A DNA stretch of 64,000 nt from RGIG3528 sp045616485 (lineage in GTDB: Bacteria; Bacillota; Clostridia; Lachnospirales; Lachnospiraceae). The notes under the pieces were generated by a model. It was not told the DNA's origin, did no database searches, and was given only the letters and a program-made list of their open reading frames with translations. Each line of letters opens with the position of its first letter. Positions within the stretch are counted from its first letter, which is position 1. The stretch covers positions 1 through 64,000 of the forward strand of contig JAZLGU010000044.1 in assembly GCA_045616485.1 (NCBI GenBank). The letters are read 5' to 3'. Of this stretch, positions 16,697 through 25,321 are shown piece after piece. The position numbers and the translations under genes were made by a program.

Positions 16697-19360
16697 TTAT
16701 TTATTTCTCTTTTTTACAATTGCAGGAAGAAATGCAAATACCACAGCAATTACTATGATACATACCACAATAATAATGGTATTAAATAAGCCGGAGTTTT
16801 CAGGCTCCACAGCCCCGCCATCAGGTGCCGGTACTGTAGTAGGGCCATCGGTACCATTTGTAGGCGCCGGAGTAGCAGTAGGTACAGGAGTATCTGTAGG
16901 AGTAGGTGTCGGTAAAGGAAGGACTTCCAGTATCTCGTATACATCTGTGTCACAGTCTGCACAGTGTCCCTTTCCCAAGCCCTCTGTAGTATATGTAGGC
17001 TCAATGATATTTTCCCATTTTGTTACATTGTGCTTTTTAAGAGAATATACAGCATATGTGTAGGTCTTACATTCATCACACATGTATTCTGTTTTAACAG
17101 GACCACAGGCAGCAGTGTCATTTTCATTAGCTACAGGAGAGAATTTGTTTCCACTGCACTCATGAGGCAGGAGATCTTTATCAAATTCCTTTACTTCTTC
17201 TGACTTAAAGCTGGTAGTGTTGCTCTCTACAGTAGTGTATTTCTTACTGAGATTTTCACCTATTGTATCCTTGCAGTAAGCTCTGCGGTCTTTATTATCC
17301 TCGAAAAATCTGATAAAGCCGTTAACAGTATTGTTTTTAATAGTACCCTTGGTAGTAGATCCATCATAATTAAAGTACATACCAACGATACCGCCGTCAT
17401 GAACATAGCCATGATCTGAAGTATAGCCTTTAATATTAACCTTGGTATTAGTTACATTGATATAGCCCGTAGCCAGGACACCGCCGGTAAACTGTTCGTC
17501 TTTATTGACTGCATCTTTGTCGATATTAACCAGAGTAACATCTATTTCACATCCGTCTACAGTAGTCTTATTGGCAAAGCCTATAAGACCTGCCACACCA
17601 AACATTTTACCTGTAACCTTAAGGGTAACATCGCCTGTAACAGTACAATTTGTAATAACTGTATCGGTAGCATAGCCGCAGAGACCTGCTGCAAAAACAT
17701 CAGCCTCCACATCCAGATCAACATTCACGCCAAGTAAAGACAAATCATGGATATTACCGTGTCTTACTGCTGCAAAAAGTCCTGCAAATCTTGTATCATA
17801 AGACTTTTTATTGCCGTCGTATGTCAGGGCAGAAGTATCAGATATCTCTGTAATCTTAAGATTGATAAGGGCATGTCCGTTACCGTCTAAAGTACCGTAG
17901 AAGTCAAAGGGCTTCCAGTCTATGCCTGTCATATCGATATCACGCATAAGAATAAACTTGCCGTAGCAGTCTTTCTCCATAAGGCGAAGGTCATCAACTG
18001 TATAAATAGGGGTATAGTCAGCTTCAGTGCCTGTTTTTGATACAGAAGCTTTTGCTCTTAATGCATCAATAGCTGTATAGTCAATGTTTTCCAGTAAATC
18101 ATTGTGATTTTTATCCACGCCTACAGTAGAGTAGATAAGTCCGAATTTGGAATTGTTGTACTGACCGTAGTCATCTACTGAATAATAGCCCTGCTGGGAC
18201 TGGTGGCAAAGGAAAGCCTGTCTGGCAATCTGAATAGCTGTTTTTCCATCACGGGAAGCTATAGGCTGACGTAAATCCAGAGTAAGCTCATTTTCCTTAT
18301 CCAGATGTCTGTAAAGCTTCGGCACCTCCCAAGTACCGTAAAGCGCAGCGCTTTCAGGATTGATAGTAGCTATGGCTGTTTTTGTAACAGCTTCTACGGT
18401 AGCTGCAGAAGAGAGTCTGTGCTGACCGTGACCATACTCACCATTTTTATCGTGAATAACTACAGCAAGAGGATGACACTGTCTTATGGTATCTATCATA
18501 AAGGATACGGAGTCATCCATGGAAATACCGTTTGCTATGGCTTCATTTAAGGAAGTAGAGTATTTATCCTTAAAATTGCTGAGAATAGGGTAATTGGTCA
18601 TGCCGGCTACCCACATACCATTCAGCTTTTCATGCTCACGCTGTCTGTTGCCCCAGTGCTGGATAAAATAAGCCAGCTGGACTTTTTTGCCCTGGTCTAT
18701 GTAAATAGGGTAGATGCCACCAAAGAAAATATATTCGTCATCTGCATGGGTGGAAACTACCAGAATATCTGCATCAGTAAGAGGTGGCTGCCATACCTGT
18801 ACCCAGCCCGGAATATTCTCATCAGGGAAAGCGTATATATCTGCTATGCTCATGCCGCCTTTATAGATACCCCAGGTATCTGCTCCCAGAGAAGCACTGT
18901 CAGGCATAATAAGAGTCAGCTCCGTAGCAGCTTCAGGCAATACTATATACTCGTGTAAAAAGCCGTTTTTACCGTAGGTGTAGGTATTATCACCTATCTT
19001 CATGGTCCATTCAGCTACAGGGCAATCCCATAAAATATAAATGGAATACATGGGAGTCTCACTTTTTACCACGATTTCGGTACCTTTTTTAAGGCTTATG
19101 GCTGTCTTAAAATTCTCATCGTGAATCTTTTTGGCACTGGTACCATCAGAAATCTTTAAGTCAAGCGGCAAAACATTGTGGCAAAGAGAGCCTTCGTAGA
19201 GGTCACGGCCTGCATCTCTGTTTTCTTCCACATTTTTGTCGATAGGCCATGCCTCAGCCTGAGACTTTTCAGGTCTATTAAAAATCCCAAAAACAAATGT
19301 GATGGATAGAAGAAGAGTAATAGAAATAAGAATCTTCTTTCTTAAACTGACTTTTTTCAT
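16697..19360 (-). CDS. Secreted, membrane-anchored PIG-L family deacetylase
   Basis: An 887-residue surface protein. A signal sequence (about 1-36) is followed by a beta-rich region, then a PIG-L/LmbE domain with the zinc motif HADDE at 205-209 and later 'EYGHGQHRLSS', which supplies the third zinc ligand. This family removes N-acetyl groups from sugar amides such as N-acetylglucosamine conjugates. The middle (about 450-700) has GLUG-like repeats ('GTLDGNGHALINLKI'), next comes a Cys-rich pair (MCDECKTY, CADCDT), a Pro/Thr stalk near 810-850, and a C-terminal membrane helix with a basic tail, so the protein is anchored outside the cell. No LPxTG sorting signal is seen. I infer action on cell-surface or host glycans. 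AGGAG lies 6 bases before ATG. Confidence 0.85.
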   Translation of the reverse strand: MKKVSLRKKILISITLLLSITFVFGIFNRPEKSQAEAWPIDKNVEENRDAGRDLYEGSLCHNVLPLDLKISDGTSAKKIHDENFKTAISLKKGTEIVVKSETPMYSIYILWDCPVAEWTMKIGDNTYTYGKNGFLHEYIVLPEAATELTLIMPDSASLGADTWGIYKGGMSIADIYAFPDENIPGWVQVWQPPLTDADILVVSTHADDEYIFFGGIYPIYIDQGKKVQLAYFIQHWGNRQREHEKLNGMWVAGMTNYPILSNFKDKYSTSLNEAIANGISMDDSVSFMIDTIRQCHPLAVVIHDKNGEYGHGQHRLSSAATVEAVTKTAIATINPESAALYGTWEVPKLYRHLDKENELTLDLRQPIASRDGKTAIQIARQAFLCHQSQQGYYSVDDYGQYNNSKFGLIYSTVGVDKNHNDLLENIDYTAIDALRAKASVSKTGTEADYTPIYTVDDLRLMEKDCYGKFILMRDIDMTGIDWKPFDFYGTLDGNGHALINLKITEISDTSALTYDGNKKSYDTRFAGLFAAVRHGNIHDLSLLGVNVDLDVEADVFAAGLCGYATDTVITNCTVTGDVTLKVTGKMFGVAGLIGFANKTTVDGCEIDVTLVNIDKDAVNKDEQFTGGVLATGYINVTNTKVNIKGYTSDHGYVHDGGIVGMYFNYDGSTTKGTIKNNTVNGFIRFFEDNKDRRAYCKDTIGENLSKKYTTVESNTTSFKSEEVKEFDKDLLPHECSGNKFSPVANENDTAACGPVKTEYMCDECKTYTYAVYSLKKHNVTKWENIIEPTYTTEGLGKGHCADCDTDVYEILEVLPLPTPTPTDTPVPTATPAPTNGTDGPTTVPAPDGGAVEPENSGLFNTIIIVVCIIVIAVVFAFLPAIVKKRNK

Positions 19361-19369
19361 AAAAATCTC

Positions 19370-20209
19370 CTAATTAAACATGCTATCTGTATATTCCTCA
19401 ATAAAGTCATCCAGCATCCTGGAGGAAGCTTCAGGGAAAACAGAGGCCATGTATTTTTTAATTTCTTCCTGCACCTGTATGTATCTAAGCTCAGGTGTAG
19501 TATCGCTATCCTCCATCATCTCTGCAAATGTGAGAGGAGGGTATTTTTCATTAAGCTCAGCCTTAATCTTATTGATAAGGTCCTCTTCGCCGGCTACTTC
19601 TTTGGAAAGGGATCTGGACCTGATAACAGAAGCGATACCACCCACAACACAGGCGATACCCAGCACCAGCATAACTATCTGGGAAATACGGGCCGGGAAA
19701 ATGTTAAGCTTTTCCATATAATTCAGAATACTAACCACTACCAGCACTATACCCATGATAATAAATAAAATACCGGAAGACTTATAGTCATTAGTCCTGT
19801 CTTTTACGCTGACATAAGCCTTCTCAGGCTCCTTGTAGGCTTCGACTTCTTCCTCCTCGGAATCTTCTGTAAAATCATCTTCAACAGTCTCATCACTAGC
19901 CTCAACAGCCTGTGCCTTGTTATCATGGTAAACCTTAATAACAGTAGCAGCTTCCATTTTAGCCTTTTTAAGCTCTTTTTCAGCTACATTAAAAATAAGC
20001 TCGGCAGTCTCTTCATCAGTCAGAATATCATACTTAAGACCGATATGCCGGAAGTACCTGCCTACTTCATTTACCATAGTCTCGTCTTCTGAGCGGAAAA
20101 GCTCAGTCCAGTCAATAAGCTCAGTCAGCTCAGCAACCAGCTCCACATGGCACTCCGGGCAAATCTCTATACCCTTACGGTATTCGTTTTTACAATTTGG
20201 ACAATACAT
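19370..20209 (-). CDS. Zinc-ribbon membrane protein of unknown function
   Basis: A 279-residue protein I cannot name. A zinc ribbon at the N-terminus (Cys3, Cys6, Cys17, Cys20) is followed by a short domain resembling the putative signal-transducing DUF2007 type ('FRHIGLKYDILTDEE'), an acidic linker (about 110-135), two membrane helices (about 143-161 and 174-195) and a cytoplasmic helical tail. It has a consensus promoter and lies just 9 bp ahead of the PIG-L gene, so the two are one transcript. Confidence 0.65.
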   Translation of the reverse strand: MYCPNCKNEYRKGIEICPECHVELVAELTELIDWTELFRSEDETMVNEVGRYFRHIGLKYDILTDEETAELIFNVAEKELKKAKMEAATVIKVYHDNKAQAVEASDETVEDDFTEDSEEEEVEAYKEPEKAYVSVKDRTNDYKSSGILFIIMGIVLVVVSILNYMEKLNIFPARISQIVMLVLGIACVVGGIASVIRSRSLSKEVAGEEDLINKIKAELNEKYPPLTFAEMMEDSDTTPELRYIQVQEEIKKYMASVFPEASSRMLDDFIEEYTDSMFN

Positions 20210-20245
20210 ACAAACCTCTACAAATTTATAGTTTATTAATTATTT

Positions 20246-20274
20246 ATTATAGTGAAATTTCACAGTCTTTTCAA
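20246..20274 (-). promoter_or_regulatory. Consensus promoter of the zinc-ribbon/PIG-L operon
   Basis: On the minus strand TTGAAA (20274-20269), 17-bp spacer, TATAAT (20251-20246), about 37 bases before the start codon of the zinc-ribbon gene. Confidence 0.8.
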
Positions 20275-20337
20275 CAACTACTTTTTCTTTAGAAAGGGAT
20301 ATGATACAATAATTCTGTTAGGCATTTATGTTGAAAA

Positions 20338-22254
20338 ATGAGTTATATGGGAGAAAAATATTACATGAGACATACAGCATTATCTGATGAGATTCTTTTA
20401 AATATCGAGAAGCCGGTGCGTTATATCGGTGGCGAGGTCAATTCCATCATGAAGGACAAGAGCCAGGTAGACGTACGTTTTTGTATGTGTTTCCCTGATG
20501 TCTACGAGATAGGCATGAGTCATCTGGGCATTCAGATTCTCTATGATATGTTTAATAAATTTGAGGGCGTATGGTGCGAAAGAGTGTATTCACCATGGCC
20601 CGACCTGGACAAAATCATGCGTGAAAAGCACATTCCGCTTTTTGCCCTGGAGTCCCAGGAGCCTATTAAAAATTTCGACTTTTTAGGTATAACACTTCAG
20701 TATGAAATGTGTTACACCAACATTTTACAGGTGCTGGAGCTGTCCGGCATACCTCTTTTTGCTGTGGACAGAACAGAAGACGACCCTATTGTTATTGGCG
20801 GTGGTCCCTGCTCCTACAATCCTGAGCCTATAGCGCCATTCTTTGACTTTTTCTATATGGGTGAGGGCGAGACTGTATATCAGGACATTATTAATGAATA
20901 TCGCAGAAATTGTGCTAATGGCGGCAGCAGAAAAGAATTTCTGGAGATGGTAGCTGATATCCCGGGCATGTATGTTCCTCAGTTCTACGATGCTGCCTAC
21001 AATGAGGACGGTACTTTAAAGAGCTTTACCCCCAACAATCCTCATGCCAAGCCAAAGATCCGTAAGCAGGTAGAGATGCAGCTGGATAATACCTACTATC
21101 CTGATGCCCCTGTAGTGCCTTATCTGCAGGTAGTTCAGGATAAGGTTACTCTGGAGATCCAGCGCGGCTGTATCAGAGGCTGTCGTTTCTGTCAGGCCGG
21201 TATGCTTTATCGTCCTATAAGAGAGAGAGACATTGATTTCCTCAAGGAACAGGCAGTAAAAATGATTAAAAATACCGGTCATGAGGAGATCACCCTTTCT
21301 TCCCTGTCCTCCAGTGACTATCGTCATCTTCAGGAGCTGGTATACTTTTTAATAGAAAAATTCGGTCCTAAGTATGTTAATATTTCCCTGCCTTCCTTAC
21401 GTATTGATGCTTTTGCTCTGGATGTTATGAGCAAGGTCCAGGATATCAATAAGTCTTCCCTTACCTTTGCTCCTGAGGCCGGTTCCCAGCGTCTTCGTAA
21501 TGTTATCAATAAGGGACTTACCGAGGAAAACATATTAAATGGTGCCATGGAAGCATTCCGTGGCGGCTGGAACAAGGTAAAGCTTTATTTCATGCTGGGT
21601 CAGCCTACTGAAACAGAAGAAGATATCGAGGCTATTGCCACCCTTTCTGACAAGATTGCCAGAGAGTACTACACTTTATCCAAGGAAGAGCGTAACGGAA
21701 AAATTGCTATTACCACATCTACCAGCTTTTTTGTACCAAAGCCATTTACTCCTTTCCAGTGGGTCCGCATGAATACTGCTGAGGAATTTGAGGGTAAGGC
21801 CCGTTTCTTAAGCGGCAAGGTAAGAGAGCAGCTGAACGCCCGTTCCATCAAGTACAAATGGCACGATTCCGATCTGACTATACTGGAGGGTATTTTTGCC
21901 CGTGGTGACAGAAGAGTAGCGGATTTACTTTTAAACGTATACAGAAAAGGCTGTATTTTCGACTCCTGGACAGATTATTTTAATCGCGATATCTGGTATG
22001 ATACCATTAAAGAAATGAATTTTGATCTGGATTTCTACTGCTTCCGTGAAAGAGGCGAGGATGAGCTTTTCCCATGGGACTTCATCGATGTGGGTGTTAC
22101 CCGTAAATTCCTGTGGAGAGAATACCAGAACGGTATTAAGGAAGTGGTTACTCCCAACTGTCGTAAGAAATGTGCAGGCTGTGGAGCATATTCTTTCCAC
22201 GGTGGCGTTTGCTATGAGAGCGCTGAAGCAAGTCACGGAGAGGGAGAGGAATAG
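20338..22254 (+). CDS. B12-binding-like radical SAM protein (TIGR03960 family)
   Basis: A 638-residue iron-sulfur enzyme. The first 230 residues form a cobalamin-binding-like fold without an obvious B12 histidine; Cys278-x3-Cys282-x2-Cys285 ('GCIRGCRFC') binds the radical SAM cluster; the C-terminus ends in an extra Cys-rich patch ('NCRKKCAGCGAY'). The family is conserved in Clostridia next to DUF2344 and RNase E/G and its reaction is not established; tRNA or rRNA modification is the usual guess. ATG 20338 has no ribosome binding site. ATG 20365 has GGGAGA upstream and starts MRHTALSDEIL, closer to other members, so it may be the true start. The gene ends two bases before the DUF2344 gene. 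Confidence 0.85.
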   Translation: MSYMGEKYYMRHTALSDEILLNIEKPVRYIGGEVNSIMKDKSQVDVRFCMCFPDVYEIGMSHLGIQILYDMFNKFEGVWCERVYSPWPDLDKIMREKHIPLFALESQEPIKNFDFLGITLQYEMCYTNILQVLELSGIPLFAVDRTEDDPIVIGGGPCSYNPEPIAPFFDFFYMGEGETVYQDIINEYRRNCANGGSRKEFLEMVADIPGMYVPQFYDAAYNEDGTLKSFTPNNPHAKPKIRKQVEMQLDNTYYPDAPVVPYLQVVQDKVTLEIQRGCIRGCRFCQAGMLYRPIRERDIDFLKEQAVKMIKNTGHEEITLSSLSSSDYRHLQELVYFLIEKFGPKYVNISLPSLRIDAFALDVMSKVQDINKSSLTFAPEAGSQRLRNVINKGLTEENILNGAMEAFRGGWNKVKLYFMLGQPTETEEDIEAIATLSDKIAREYYTLSKEERNGKIAITTSTSFFVPKPFTPFQWVRMNTAEEFEGKARFLSGKVREQLNARSIKYKWHDSDLTILEGIFARGDRRVADLLLNVYRKGCIFDSWTDYFNRDIWYDTIKEMNFDLDFYCFRERGEDELFPWDFIDVGVTRKFLWREYQNGIKEVVTPNCRKKCAGCGAYSFHGGVCYESAEASHGEGEE

Positions 22255-22256
22255 AC

Positions 22257-23021
22257 ATGACAATTAGAATTAAATTTGCCAAATATGGCTCCTTAAAATT
22301 TTTATCCCATCTGGATACCATGAGATTTTTCCAGAAGGCTATAAGACGTGCTGAGCTGGATGTAGCATATTCCAGCGGTTTCCATCCCCATCAGATTATG
22401 TCCTTTGCTGCTCCTCTTGGCGTAGGTCAGACCAGCGAAGGAGAGTATTTTGACGTAGATCTCAACTCCTACGAGAGTTTAGACCAGGTGTTTTCCGCTT
22501 TGGATAAAGAGATGACTGACGGCTTTAAGATTCTTGGTGTATATCTTATGCCACCTACACCCCCTCAGACCAGAAAAGAGTCTGTTATGGCCCTGGTGCG
22601 CCAGTCGGACTACCTGGTACTGCGTAAGGATCCCCAGGCCGGCTCTGAATTTTCCAAGTATACCAACGAAGAAGTATACGAAGCCATTCGTGAATTCGTA
22701 AAGCTGCCTGAGATTATTACCAGCAAGACCTCCAAAGCCGGAGAAATTGATGTAAATATCGCCCCACTCATTCTGGACTTTAAGGAAAATGCTCCTACTA
22801 CAGAGTATTCCGGTCAGTACGAAAATGGCATGTGTTTTTATCTGATGCTGTCAGCAGGTCTGGAACACCTGCGCCCTGAGCTTTTCATGAAGGCTCTTTA
22901 TGACTGGAAGGGCTGGGATTTTTCCCCTTATGAGTATCAGGTCCACAGACTGGAAGTATACACGGAAAAAAATGATGAAATGATTCCTATATGCGATTTC
23001 CATAAGGATTATTTAGGATAA
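22257..23021 (+). CDS. TIGR03936/DUF2344 family protein
   Basis: A 254-residue protein found as partner, or as C-terminal fusion, of TIGR03960 radical SAM proteins. The N-terminal 'IKFAKYGSLKFLSHLDTMRFFQKA' and 'YSSGFHPHQIMSFAAPLGVG' segments are the family hallmarks. AGGGAGAGG lies just upstream. It probably helps its partner bind substrate RNA; I infer this from the constant pairing, not from a known activity. Confidence 0.85.
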   Translation: MTIRIKFAKYGSLKFLSHLDTMRFFQKAIRRAELDVAYSSGFHPHQIMSFAAPLGVGQTSEGEYFDVDLNSYESLDQVFSALDKEMTDGFKILGVYLMPPTPPQTRKESVMALVRQSDYLVLRKDPQAGSEFSKYTNEEVYEAIREFVKLPEIITSKTSKAGEIDVNIAPLILDFKENAPTTEYSGQYENGMCFYLMLSAGLEHLRPELFMKALYDWKGWDFSPYEYQVHRLEVYTEKNDEMIPICDFHKDYLG

Positions 23022-23023
23022 TA

Positions 23024-24196
23024 ATGGCTGATTTTATTATAACCCGAAAAAAGAATAAACTTCTGACCGGGGCTTTTATTGAGGACCGTCTCACAGACCT
23101 TAGGGCTTACGATGAGGCCTCCGGCTACAGAGTAGGCGACATTTACGTAGGCCGCATATCCAATATTGTTAAAAATATCAATGCGGCTTTTGTAAATATC
23201 AGTAAGGATCTGGAATGCTATCTTGATCTTTCCGCTTGCTCCAATGCTGTTTTTGTAAAAAAGCAGAGCCCTAAAAAAATCTCCATGGGAGACGAGCTTA
23301 TAGTAGCTATCGAAAAGGAAGGCATTAAGACTAAGGCTCCCGTAGTTACCACAAGCTTTTCTCTCTCTGGCAAGTATGTGAGCATCTGTCACGGAAGTAA
23401 GGGTGTTCATGTATCCAAGAAAATAACTGGTAAAGCAGAAAAAGACAGGCTTACGGATATTTTTGCAGATTACGACTTATGTGACGCAGGTATTATTATA
23501 AGGACCAATGCCAGTGGAATTGATGCAGAAATCATCAAAAAAGAAGCCGACACGCAGCTTGCTTTTTACAAGGAATTATGTGATAAAGCCCCTTATTACA
23601 CTCCGTTTACCCTTATTAAAAAGTCTGATCCTGAGTATATTCTGGCTATTAGAGACACCAATACCTATAAGATAGATAAAATAGTTACAGACTGCAAGGA
23701 TATAAAAGAAGATCTTAAAGCATTTGATATCACTGACAAGCCTGAAATATCCTTTTTGTCGGAAGTAGAACTTAATACTATCTATAAAGTTGACAGGCAT
23801 ATCAATATGGCCCTTCGGAAAATTGTACTTTTAAAGTCCGGTGCCTCACTTTATATAGAGCAGACTGAAAGCCTGACAGCCATTGACGTAAATACAGGTA
23901 AGGCCATAGCCGGTAAAAACAATATCCAGGAGACCTTTTTCAAGATTAATATGGAAGCCTGCAAAGAAATTGCCTTTCAAATGAGAGCCAGAAATCTTTC
24001 GGGTATCATTATAGTGGATTTTATTAACATGGAAGATGACGCCATGAAAGATAAGCTGCTGCAGACTTTAAGAGAGGAATTTAAAAAGGATCCGGTAAAG
24101 GCTGAAGTAGTGGATATTACCAAGCTGGGCCTGGTGGAAATCACCAGAAAGAAGGTATTTAAGCCGCTTTCTCAGCAGTTAGGTGAGAATTTTTAA
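23024..24196 (+). CDS. rng: Ribonuclease E/G-like endoribonuclease, short form
   Basis: A 390-residue single-strand-specific endoribonuclease, likely acting in rRNA 5' maturation and mRNA decay. An S1 domain (about 36-110) is followed by the catalytic DNase-I-like region with the metal-binding aspartates in 'TAIDVNTGKA' and 'IIVDFINMED'. It stops at KPLSQQLGENF, just where most relatives carry the CPxCxG zinc link that joins two subunits; that motif is missing. It begins two bases after the DUF2344 gene. Confidence 0.85.
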   Translation: MADFIITRKKNKLLTGAFIEDRLTDLRAYDEASGYRVGDIYVGRISNIVKNINAAFVNISKDLECYLDLSACSNAVFVKKQSPKKISMGDELIVAIEKEGIKTKAPVVTTSFSLSGKYVSICHGSKGVHVSKKITGKAEKDRLTDIFADYDLCDAGIIIRTNASGIDAEIIKKEADTQLAFYKELCDKAPYYTPFTLIKKSDPEYILAIRDTNTYKIDKIVTDCKDIKEDLKAFDITDKPEISFLSEVELNTIYKVDRHINMALRKIVLLKSGASLYIEQTESLTAIDVNTGKAIAGKNNIQETFFKINMEACKEIAFQMRARNLSGIIIVDFINMEDDAMKDKLLQTLREEFKKDPVKAEVVDITKLGLVEITRKKVFKPLSQQLGENF

Positions 24197-24213
24197 TATT
24201 TTTCAAAAATGTG

Positions 24214-24242
24214 TTGACAATAGACTTGATTTATGGTTTAAT
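24214..24242 (+). promoter_or_regulatory. Promoter of the rplU-prp-rpmA operon
   Basis: TTGACA (24214-24219), 17-bp spacer, TTTAAT (24237-24242). Near consensus; predicted start about 24249. Confidence 0.85.
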
Positions 24243-24248
24243 ACCAAG

Positions 24249-24327
24249 GTATGCCGCACAACGAGGTCGAAGTCTGCCCAAAAGCAGCACCATAGTTGGC
24301 GAGTAATGATAAAATGGAGGTGCCAAT
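24249..24327 (+). ncRNA. L21 leader, ribosomal-protein autoregulatory RNA
   Basis: The 80-nt leader between the promoter and rplU is at the place, and has the length, of the Firmicute L21 leader, a structured 5' region thought to be bound by ribosomal protein L21 for feedback control. I see GC-rich short arms around 'GCCGCACAACGAGGTCGAAG' but did not fold it, so the call rests on position and general look. Confidence 0.6.
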
Positions 24328-24636
24328 ATGTACGCTATTATTGCAACAGGCGGTAAGCAGTACAAGGTCACAGAAGGCGATATCATTAATGTAGAAAAGC
24401 TCGGCGTTGAAGCTGGTGCTACTTTCACATTCGATCAGGTTCTTGCTATTAACGACGGAACCATGAAGGTTGGAAATCCTACTGTAGCCGGTGCAACCGT
24501 TAACGCATCCGTAGTTGGAGACGTTAAGGGTAAGAAGGTTATTGTTTACAAGTATAAGAGAAAGTCCGGCTATCATAAGAAGAACGGCCACAGACAGAAT
24601 TATACTCGCGTTAAGATTGAGAAGATCAACGCTTAA
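24328..24636 (+). CDS. rplU: 50S ribosomal protein L21
   Basis: A 102-residue large-subunit protein. 'MYAIIATGGKQYKV' at the start and 'KYKRKSGYHKKNGHRQNYTRVKI' with its RNA-binding lysines near the end are diagnostic; the second is quoted only in part by position (about 75-97). TGGAGGTG lies 6 bases upstream. First gene of the classic rplU-prp-rpmA operon. Confidence 0.97.
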   Translation: MYAIIATGGKQYKVTEGDIINVEKLGVEAGATFTFDQVLAINDGTMKVGNPTVAGATVNASVVGDVKGKKVIVYKYKRKSGYHKKNGHRQNYTRVKIEKINA

Positions 24637-24638
24637 TC

Positions 24639-24965
24639 ATGATTAACGTAACAGCGATTTACAATGAAGCAGATGAGGCATGCGGCTTTCGTGTCGAGGG
24701 TCATGCAGGCTATGAGGACGCCGGTAGGGACATAGTATGTGCTGCAGTTTCCGTATTAGCTGAGAACACAGTCAATTCTGTAGAGACATTCACAGAGGAT
24801 CACTTCTCCTGTAAGACTGATGAAAAGTCAGGTCTCTTGGAGTTCATCATCACTTCAGACGTATCGAAGGAGAGTAAACTTCTCCTACAATCCTTTTTCT
24901 TAGGGATCAGGACGATTTCCGAAGAATATAACAAGCATGTTAAATTCAAATTTCATGGGAGGTAA
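24639..24965 (+). CDS. prp: Ribosomal-processing cysteine protease Prp
   Basis: A 108-residue protease that removes the N-terminal extension of L27 before ribosome assembly, as known from Staphylococcus aureus. The catalytic His22 (GHAG) and Cys34 (DIVCAAVS) are both present. It starts two bases after rplU and its stop codon overlaps the rpmA translation start region. Its presence fits the extended L27 that follows. Confidence 0.95.
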   Translation: MINVTAIYNEADEACGFRVEGHAGYEDAGRDIVCAAVSVLAENTVNSVETFTEDHFSCKTDEKSGLLEFIITSDVSKESKLLLQSFFLGIRTISEEYNKHVKFKFHGR

Positions 24966-24970
24966 TGGCA

Positions 24971-25255
24971 ATGTTAAAGATGAACCTTCAGTTATTTGCT
25001 CATAAAAAGGGCGTTGGTTCTACTAAGAACGGCAGAGATTCCGAGTCCAAGAGACTTGGTGCTAAGCGTGCAGATGGTCAGTTCGTTTTAGCCGGCAATA
25101 TTCTTTACAGACAGCGTGGCACAAAGATCCATCCTGGTGTAAACGTTGGCCGTGGCGGTGACGATACATTATATGCACTTACTGATGGCGTTTTAAGATT
25201 TGAGAGACTTGGAAGAGACAAGAAGCAGGCTTCTGTTTATCCAGTTGAAGAGTAA
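24971..25255 (+). CDS. rpmA: 50S ribosomal protein L27 with cleavable N-terminal extension
   Basis: A 94-residue protein beginning MLKMNLQLFA-HKKG; the MNLQLFA extension is the Prp cleavage signal, and cutting after Ala exposes the mature tail that reaches the peptidyl transferase centre. ATG 24965 is possible in frame but only two bases follow GGGAGG; ATG 24971 is eight bases away, so I chose it. 'KNGRDSESKRLGAKRADGQ' is the family signature. Confidence 0.97.
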   Translation: MLKMNLQLFAHKKGVGSTKNGRDSESKRLGAKRADGQFVLAGNILYRQRGTKIHPGVNVGRGGDDTLYALTDGVLRFERLGRDKKQASVYPVEE

Positions 25256-25268
25256 TCAGACGTTACGG

Positions 25269-25299
25269 AGCCCCGAATTGTAAAGTTCGGGGCTTTTTA
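25269..25299 (+). terminator. Terminator after rpmA
   Basis: A 9-bp stem AGCCCCGAA / TTCGGGGCT and 8-nt loop followed by TTTT, between rpmA and obg. Confidence 0.85.
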
Positions 25300-25321
25300 T
25301 TCTAAATCAGAGGAAATATTT

